NCBI GenBank assembly: GCA_016906335.1
Contig: JADEYG010000012.1
Span: forward strand, 1,178,501-1,242,500
Source of the DNA: Novakomyces olei
Taxonomy: Eukaryota > Ascomycota > Novakomycetes > Novakomycetales > Novakomycetaceae
DNA: 64,000 nucleotides
Direction: 5' to 3'
Below, piece by piece: positions 57,761-64,000 of this stretch; position 1 is the stretch's first letter; each line of letters opens with the position of its first letter. The translations under genes and the position numbers were made by a program. The notes below the pieces were generated by a model. That model did not search any database, had not been told where the DNA came from, and was given only the letters and a program-made list of their open reading frames with translations.

Positions 57761-60025
57761 CTACTTCTCCCTCTTGATTCCGCGTAAAGCAGTAACGGAA
57801 TTCTCAGCACCAGGCACACGGCCCGTCTCAATCGCGAGCATCCGTGCCAAATCAGGTGCGTCCCAGTAGCAGCTATGAGCTGTAATCATGGAAACATACT
57901 GATTGTCTAGCAGTCCCCCGGGCTGGTAAACATAGTCAATCTGCCCATTCTCATTTAATAGATTTAGTTGCCTCTCCGCCAATGCTTCACGATTAAAATC
58001 GTGTGTCTCTAGCTCAAATACACCTTTACGAGGCCGCTTGTGCTCAAACGAAATGGCTGAAGAAGCGTTTCGCAAAGAAGTCGCCAATGATTCAAAAAGT
58101 GTAGCGTTTCCAGTCGGTACTGGAGTTGGAGGTAATTGCCTCGCATACTCTGCATCCACAGCCGGACAAAGCCGATAAGCAATTGGATCGTATGCGTGAA
58201 ATATATTGTAAAGCTGACGTACCGCTGCACACCCATACCTTCCTTGTTCCGACCAAGATTCTACACTTGAGCCAGTAGCATTATTATCGACGCTTATTGC
58301 AGGTTCTGACGGAGACGGGTCGTTTGATTTTGAATCTTTCAATTTTGAGTCTTCCCTATGGAAATCACCCTTTTTCCTGCTTGAAAGATCCATTCCGGAC
58401 CGTGGAATAAGACTAGCGTTTGATAATAGCAGAAACACACCAAGTGGTGATCCCATGCAAAAGTAGCAAACAGTATCAAACGCAAAGTGACGGTCTTGCT
58501 CTTCGCCCTGTGTACCACTATTGCGATTAAAGGAAGATTCCTTTGTAACGACTGGTGCAGTAGCAACATTTGTCGGCTGGTTACACAATACATCAAAGGA
58601 AAGAGCACTCCCCAGACTGTGACCTACAATATGCACTCGACCATTCTCGGAAAACCCTGGATTGTGCTGGCAAAAAAGGCGGTATACCCTGTTAGCCTCC
58701 TGCACAACAGCTTTGCGCATCCTATCTTTTGTTCTGTCCGACATGTAGTAAGGCACATCGAGTAAAACGTCGCTCATCAGACCTCTAATAGCCGGAATGC
58801 CCTCTATAGTGATATCCTCCAGGCCAAACTTGTTTGTATTACTCCGGGAAAACCGCCCGTCTTCCTCATCGAGTACAAGGTTAGTTCGCCAGTTTACAGG
58901 AAGAACTTGTGGACGAAATTCGGGCCGCAAATGAGGCTGCATTGAAGGCGCCGCTATTTCTCTCATCATCAACGCTCTGAACCGTGTAATTGCGTGAGTG
59001 AAATTAAACGATTCTACCCGCTCCGACAACTTTTGTCCAATTCCGTGAACGATCAAAATGAGATCGGATACGGGCTGATTCATGTTATGCGGCGAAACGC
59101 TCCGTTTGCTCTGCTTTTGGTTGGATTTGTCCTTTTTATCCTTATTTTTATCATTATTATGCTGATGCTGATGATCATGGTGCTGCTTCTGTGACTCTGT
59201 ACCCTGCTTGTTCACCGCAATCTCTGTATCGCCCGGATCACTGACGTCATAGCTGCGGTAGACGAGTATACCGTCAATACTATCGCCGCGTTTTATGGCG
59301 GCAAAAATGCTCTTTTGCAGCCGACGCGTAAAGCTCTTCGTAATAATATAAGCCTGCCTCGAGTTCTCATAGAGTACGTATCGGCGCGTATCCTTGTCGT
59401 CATAATTATGTAGCGGTACGCGTAGCTTTTCCTGTGCATCTTCCCCGATAGCTCTTGCACTATTAAGCTCGTCCTGGTACGTGCGAGACCAAGCACGGAC
59501 ATCAACGAATCCACGCTCTAGCGACTGAGCGAGATCCGCGTCTACGGGAGTCATTGTATCAGCATAAAACCAGGTGCCTCTCACTACGGGCCCACAGTCG
59601 ATTGAACTGGGCCGTGGCCGCCAGTAAAGGGGCATTAACACGCTCCGTGCAACGTCAACAACGTGTAACTTTTCACCTCCAACGGTAACGAGCCATTTCA
59701 GATCTGACGTTTGCGCATCGTAAAGTGACATATCAACAGCCGCGGATCCATCGCCTGTAGAGACCTTGTCGGCCACGTCAAACTGCGATACCTGTGGAGG
59801 CGGGTCTTTGCTGCCTTTCTTGTCTTGCTCAGCGGTCGCTTGGAACAGTTGGTACCGCGACTCTATCTCTGCCGATTCTTCAGCGGAAAAGGCCGACCAT
59901 TGCGGTCGGGCGCTTAGGAGAGAAGAGAAGCTGTTTGCTGCCTGCGAGGTGCTGCTGTAAATGTCCAACGGACTGGAATAGAACCATCGGCAGCTGAGGA
60001 CTGGGGTATCGTCTTTGTGTGCCAT
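57761..60025 (-). CDS. DDHD-domain phospholipase (PA-PLA1 family)
   Basis: Single-exon 754-aa intracellular phospholipase A1-type protein. The N-terminal WWE-like region (CRWFYSSPLDIYSST) is followed by SVLMPLYWRPRPSSIDCGPV and a Lys/His/Asn-rich linker. The lipase core has LILIVHGIGQKLSERVESFN and the nucleophile elbow VHIVGHSLGSALSFDVLC (Ser in GHSLG). The C-terminal DDHD domain includes CYFCMGSPLGVFLLLS, NIFHAYDPIAYRLCP and SMITAHSCYWDAPDLARMLA, carrying the metal-binding Asp/His set. The family hydrolyses phosphatidic acid or cardiolipin; yeast Ddl1 is mitochondrial. Length fits (yeast 715). Confidence 0.93.
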   Translation of the reverse strand: MAHKDDTPVLSCRWFYSSPLDIYSSTSQAANSFSSLLSARPQWSAFSAEESAEIESRYQLFQATAEQDKKGSKDPPPQVSQFDVADKVSTGDGSAAVDMSLYDAQTSDLKWLVTVGGEKLHVVDVARSVLMPLYWRPRPSSIDCGPVVRGTWFYADTMTPVDADLAQSLERGFVDVRAWSRTYQDELNSARAIGEDAQEKLRVPLHNYDDKDTRRYVLYENSRQAYIITKSFTRRLQKSIFAAIKRGDSIDGILVYRSYDVSDPGDTEIAVNKQGTESQKQHHDHQHQHNNDKNKDKKDKSNQKQSKRSVSPHNMNQPVSDLILIVHGIGQKLSERVESFNFTHAITRFRALMMREIAAPSMQPHLRPEFRPQVLPVNWRTNLVLDEEDGRFSRSNTNKFGLEDITIEGIPAIRGLMSDVLLDVPYYMSDRTKDRMRKAVVQEANRVYRLFCQHNPGFSENGRVHIVGHSLGSALSFDVLCNQPTNVATAPVVTKESSFNRNSGTQGEEQDRHFAFDTVCYFCMGSPLGVFLLLSNASLIPRSGMDLSSRKKGDFHREDSKLKDSKSNDPSPSEPAISVDNNATGSSVESWSEQGRYGCAAVRQLYNIFHAYDPIAYRLCPAVDAEYARQLPPTPVPTGNATLFESLATSLRNASSAISFEHKRPRKGVFELETHDFNREALAERQLNLLNENGQIDYVYQPGGLLDNQYVSMITAHSCYWDAPDLARMLAIETGRVPGAENSVTALRGIKREK

Positions 60026-60750
60026 TGGATACTAGCCGGCTCTAGGCTTGTACTCGTTTTTACGCGTACAAAAACAATTGAGACACGCTCTGCCGCGATA
60101 CCGTGACTGACTGCCAACTCTTGTTTAACGCATCAACGTCATCTTAGATATGGCAATGACGTTGAGGTCGTTTACATTGCTTCGCGTCATGATCACATGC
60201 GTCTAATTTTGTATAGGGTTTTCGAACGTATACATACAATTTGTAGTCGTGGAGTAGTGTATTATGGCGAGAGAGTAAACTATAAATTATACACAAACTT
60301 AGGTTTAGGGTTAATCCCCTATTAACCTCATTACAGTGAACAGGAGAGCATTTACAAACAACATTATTATGAGGCTCTTAATTAGCGCGTGTTTTGCAGT
60401 AAACATTGTGGCAGAAGGCAGTTGTGCCCTTTTACCTTTTTGCTGTAGCAAGCATATTGTAATTACAGTGTCGATGTACACTGCAGAAGTTGAGACGTCG
60501 ACAAATTTGCCGGATAATGCTCATATAGCGCTCGTCTCATATAAATAATGAACAGTTGACATTTATTCGATTACTTATACTTTATAGCATCACATACTAG
60601 GCGCTTCCTGTAGATATGACAACGATATAGTCAGGAATTCGAGGGTTTTCTTGAGACGATAAGAAGAGATTTTTGGATGATTATTCTAATATATATAATA
60701 TGCTTCGCAGCGCCAAATAAAAAAAAAGACAAGCTGCAAAACGAATCAAA
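60026..60750. promoter_or_regulatory. divergent promoter region, DDHD gene and ASN1
   Basis: 725 bp. Telobox-like TAGGGTTTT (60213-60221) and TTTAGGGTTAA (60304-60313) are present. A 59-aa frame (60369-60548) starting MRLLISACFAVNIVAEGSCA looks signal-peptide-like but has no homologue known to me; it is not called. Confidence 0.4.
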
Positions 60751-62749
60751 ATGTGTGGTAAGTCTACCTGGAATCTGTTTATGCCCAATTGGATGCTAAC
60801 GATCTCAAGGTATATGCGCCGTACATCATTACCAGGGCGATATTCGCGCCTTCAAGCCACAGGCGCTGGCCATGTCGAAGCTAATCCGGCACCGTGGTCC
60901 GGACTGGTCGGGCAACGTGATCCGTAACCATACTATTCTTTGTCATGAACGGTAAGCCTCTTCGTTCTTGATTGCTTTTATTTTTCCTTTTGGGTTTGCT
61001 CCTTTGTTTTTGCTCCTTTGTCAAGTACTTCTCGTGTCGATTTATCATATTCTTTTGTTATTTTGACTACGGTTGGTATTCGACTTTGTGATCTTTTCTG
61101 TTCTATTCGAATGCAGCAAACGCTTTTAGTTTAAGTTGCGTTTCTATTCTTTACTTTAAACCAAATACAAGAGTCCTTTTTAATCACTCAGTCTGGCTAT
61201 CGTCGGTGTGGACTCGGGAGCGCAACCGCTCGTTTCTGATGATGAATCTCTGTTTCTCGCTGTCAATGGCGAAATATACAACTATGCCGCTCTTCGCAAA
61301 GGCTTAAAAGGAGACTATAAGTTCAAAACAAAATCTGACTGTGAAGTCATCATGTACTTGTACCGGGAGCACGACCTGGACTGTGCCAAACTACTAGACG
61401 GTATGTTCTCTTTTGTCCTCTATGACGAGAAAAAAGATCGAATTGTTGCCGCACGGGACCCCGTGGGCATTACCACGCTCTACCAAGGTTGGGACACAAA
61501 GAACCCTGGTGCTACTTATTTTGCCTCAGAGGTCAAATGTCTACAGGACACTTGTGACAAGGTTATTTCTTTCCCGCCAGGCCACATTTATGATTCAGCT
61601 ACAAACACGACAACTCGCTACTTCAACCCTTCGTGGTTCGATGGCGCACGAGTCCCGACAACGCCAGTGGACTATAAGCTGTTGCGTGAAACTCTGGAGG
61701 CAGCTGTGCGCAAGCGTTTAATGAGCGAAGTGCCATATGGTGTTCTTCTCTCTGGCGGTCTGGATTCCAGTTTGATTGCAGCAATTGCTGCTCGTGAGAC
61801 CGAGCGTGTAACTCACGCTCAAATGCTCAACCGTCAGAACAACAGCATTGTGGATGAGCGTGCTACTCTGGCTGCCTGGCCACAGCTTCATTCTTTTGCT
61901 ATCGGTCTGCCTGGATCACCAGATCTATTGGCAGCTCGTGATGTGGCCAATTACTTGGGTACAATTCACCACGAGCATACGTTTACCTTGCAGGAGGGCA
62001 TTGATGCTCTTCAGGATTGTATTTACCACCTTGAATCCTTTGATGTTACCACTATTCGGGCCAGTACGCCCATGTATCTACTGAGCCGAAAAATTAAAGC
62101 TCAGGGCGTCAAGATGGTACTGTCCGGCGAGGGCAGTGACGAGATTTTTGGTGGCTACTTGTACTTTGCTGCAGCTCCAGACGCAGCAGCCTTCCATGCT
62201 GAGTCTGTGCAACGTGTAAAGAACCTGCATTTGGCCGACAACTTGCGGGCAAACAAGTCTACAATGGCCTGGGGCTTGGAAGCACGCATCCCGTTCCTGG
62301 ACAAGGCCTTTTTGGAGGTGGCCATGAACATTCATCCAGAGGAAAAAATGCATATCAATGGTCGCAAGGAAAAGTATATTTTGCGTCGGGCCTTTGATAC
62401 CAGTGACGATCCCTCTGCCAAGCCTTATCTCCCCAAGGAAATCTTATGGCGTCAAAAGGAACAATTCTCCGATGGTGTCGGTTACAGCTGGATCGACTGT
62501 TTAAAGGATACTGCAGAGGCAACAATCTCTGATGAGGAGTTTGCCACTCCGCGTCCGGGATGGGGCTCTGATCGGCCGCCGACAAAGGAGGCCTACTGGT
62601 ATCGTAAAATGTTTGATAACGTGTTCAAGCCACAGTGCGTCGATACCGTTGCCCGCTGGATTCCCAAAGCCGAATGGGGCTGTGATGCTGATCCTTCGGG
62701 ACGCAGCCAAAAGACGCATAATGCCTACAACGGGGAAAAGCCGCAGTAG
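60751..62749 (+). CDS. ASN1: asparagine synthetase (glutamine-hydrolysing)
   Basis: Predicted 568-aa asparagine synthetase B. Exon 1 (60751-60757) is only 7 nt and encodes Met-Cys-G; exon 2 is 60810-60951 and exon 3 is 61192-62749. Cys2 is the glutaminase nucleophile, followed by [10 protein letters not shown] and [12 protein letters not shown]. Then come [17 protein letters not shown] and the ATP-pyrophosphatase loop [15 protein letters not shown], with [20 protein letters not shown] and [20 protein letters not shown]. The C-terminal [20 protein letters not shown] is conserved. The first intron splits codon 3 directly after the catalytic Cys codon. Length matches yeast Asn1 (572). Cytosolic. 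Confidence 0.96.
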
Positions 62750-63100
62750 GTAGACGTGGGGGAAAAAAAAAGAAAAAGTAAAAAGTAAAGAAAAAGGAAC
62801 GAGTAATCGGCCGTCAATGATTGTCTATTTCTATTTGTATCGAATAAAGTCGAATATAAAATGGAAAAATTAAAAGGAAAAAGAGCTGGAAATCGAATTG
62901 TACGCGAATATCAAGTACATGCATGGAGTAATACAAAATGCCTTGCTTGGGATATAGACATATAAAACAGGTTTTATGTAAGCATACTATAATACACTGT
63001 AATTAGCAATTTTCGTCAAGTACCAGGTTCTCGTCCTCGCCGTATTCTCATTTTTCCAGCCTAGAAAGCCACGAAACCCACATTCTGACCATCTCAAACT
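62750..63100. other. tail-to-tail spacer
   Basis: 351 bp between ASN1 and a convergent unknown gene. A purine-rich AAAAAAAAAGAAAAAGTAAAAAG run follows the ASN1 stop. No gene is seen. Confidence 0.5.
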
Positions 63101-63817
63101 CTACTCTGCCTTTAGAATTGCGAGAGCACTCTCCATTTTTTCCAGTGTACGTTCTGCTTCATGATCAGTGAGAGCTGTTGCCAAAAAGACTTGGCATTTT
63201 CCCGATGCTTCCACAATTTCTCGGTGGAGCAGGGCTCCAGTTGCATGGTACTGCTCTGGTAGCTCTGGCGCGGCCCTCGAATTCATCGGCGACTGCCTCT
63301 GGATAGAAGCAGAGTCCAACGAAATCCTTGACGGTCTAGTGCTCATTAATCTTGAGCCTCGCTGGCCTTGGAAGACTCCAGGCATTGAAGCCGATCTCCG
63401 TACTGGACCCACCTCTGCTCTAACTGTACTATAGTCCTCTGAGTAGTGGGAGAGACTGCTGGATTTTTGTACTCTGTCGCGGAGTGCTCTCAAGTCATCG
63501 CGTAGTCTAGACATACTTGTCCAAGTACTTTGTGACGAACTCGAGACCCTCAATGCGTAATCAGCAGATGCCTTTCCGTCAGCCTGCCCTATACTTGCCC
63601 GGGCAATTGCCAGTTGCCGGTCCATTTCATTCAGTCTTGCGCGCGCGTTTATGATTGCCTGCTCGGCCACCATCGACAATGAAAAGGGGGTCGATGACCG
63701 CATAAACGCCGCCTCTGCCTCGTTGGTTTTAAACTTTGATGGCCGCAATTCGCCATAACTGGCTTCTGATTGCTCATCGGCCTCGTAAATATTCCCGTCC
63801 TCCTCCAGCGAGCTCAT
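63101..63817 (-). CDS. unrecognised coiled-coil-like protein, 238 aa
   Basis: Single-exon frame from MSSLEEDGNIYEADEQSEAS. Residues about 45-80 (FSLSMVAEQAIINARARLNE) and the C-terminus (ALTDHEAERTLEKMESALAI) look like amphipathic helices. The middle is Ser/Arg-rich and likely disordered (VRRSASMPGVFQGQRGSR). No family is recognised. Codon composition and length support a real gene; the start is the first ATG. Confidence 0.65.
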   Translation of the reverse strand: MSSLEEDGNIYEADEQSEASYGELRPSKFKTNEAEAAFMRSSTPFSLSMVAEQAIINARARLNEMDRQLAIARASIGQADGKASADYALRVSSSSQSTWTSMSRLRDDLRALRDRVQKSSSLSHYSEDYSTVRAEVGPVRRSASMPGVFQGQRGSRLMSTRPSRISLDSASIQRQSPMNSRAAPELPEQYHATGALLHREIVEASGKCQVFLATALTDHEAERTLEKMESALAILKAE

Positions 63818-64000
63818 TCACACTTTGCATGTTATGTCAAACTCGTTTCTATACATTGTTGCCATACTTTATTAATTAAATATTTGTTGATTAATTTATT
63901 TGTTGATTAATTTATTTGTTGATTAATTTATTAGTCGGTAATGTATATTGGCAATGTATATCGAGCAGATATATTAGTATGGCTAATTACAGTATAGGCA
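63818..64000. other. window edge, A/T-rich repeat
   Basis: 183 bp. Near 63877-63932 a 17-18-bp unit (GATTAATTTATTTGTT) is repeated about three times. No gene is seen before the edge. Confidence 0.5.

Noticed and set aside
60369-60548. 59-aa signal-peptide-like small protein upstream of ASN1
   Set aside because: No homologue recognised, no repeated Cys pattern of a known effector or toxin family, and the region is promoter DNA with teloboxes. Left uncalled.

Overview
The window is nuclear DNA from an ascomycete fungus, most likely a yeast or yeast-like lineage outside the Saccharomyces group. Genes sit about 1.8 kb apart. Most have short spliceosomal introns (36-285 nt) with GTAAGT-type donors and CTAAC/CTAAT branch sites a few bases before the acceptor. 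Gene content is fungal throughout: Zn2Cys6 factors, TAP42, TVP38, SFT2, YIP4, RMP1, RVS167, glycogen synthase. CTG is read as Leu at invariant positions (for example in the asparagine synthetase loop near 62119), so this is not a CUG-Ser species. I cannot place it to genus. No rRNA, tRNA, CRISPR or intact mobile element was seen.

Layout. 1-2.6 kb holds two housekeeping genes, NAT1/NAA15 (cut by the left edge) and TAP42. 3-14.6 kb looks accessory: a Zn2Cys6 factor, a secreted agmatinase-type ureohydrolase, a MATE transporter, a divergent DHA1-type MFS transporter and a second Zn2Cys6 factor. 15-26 kb holds a bHLH factor and RNA-processing genes (PRP11/SF3A2, BUD31, RRP40, PUS4, XAP5/FAM50, RMP1) plus TVP38. 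26-35 kb is metabolic: aldo-keto reductase, GST, INO1, a type II 3-dehydroquinase, TRM12, SSP120 and RPL21. 37-55 kb holds membrane-traffic genes (RVS167, VPS41, SFT2, YIP4), glycogen synthase, a sirtuin and CEF1/CDC5. Very long A/T microsatellites separate the genes here. 56-64 kb holds an unknown Ser-rich protein, a DDHD phospholipase, ASN1 and an unknown coiled-coil-like protein.

Functional links. NAT1, TAP42, RPL21, RRP40 and RMP1 serve translation and RNA turnover. PRP11, BUD31, CEF1 and XAP5 are spliceosome components or associates. TVP38, SFT2, YIP4, SSP120, RVS167 and VPS41 all act in Golgi, endosome or vacuole traffic. The only stretch that looks like a pathway cluster is 3-14.6 kb, where a secreted agmatinase and two cation or drug-type transporters lie between two zinc-cluster regulators. 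An agmatine/polyamine role for it is inference.

Gene models were spliced by eye. Splice sites were chosen so that the frame and the family alignment both continue; where two choices fit, this is stated.
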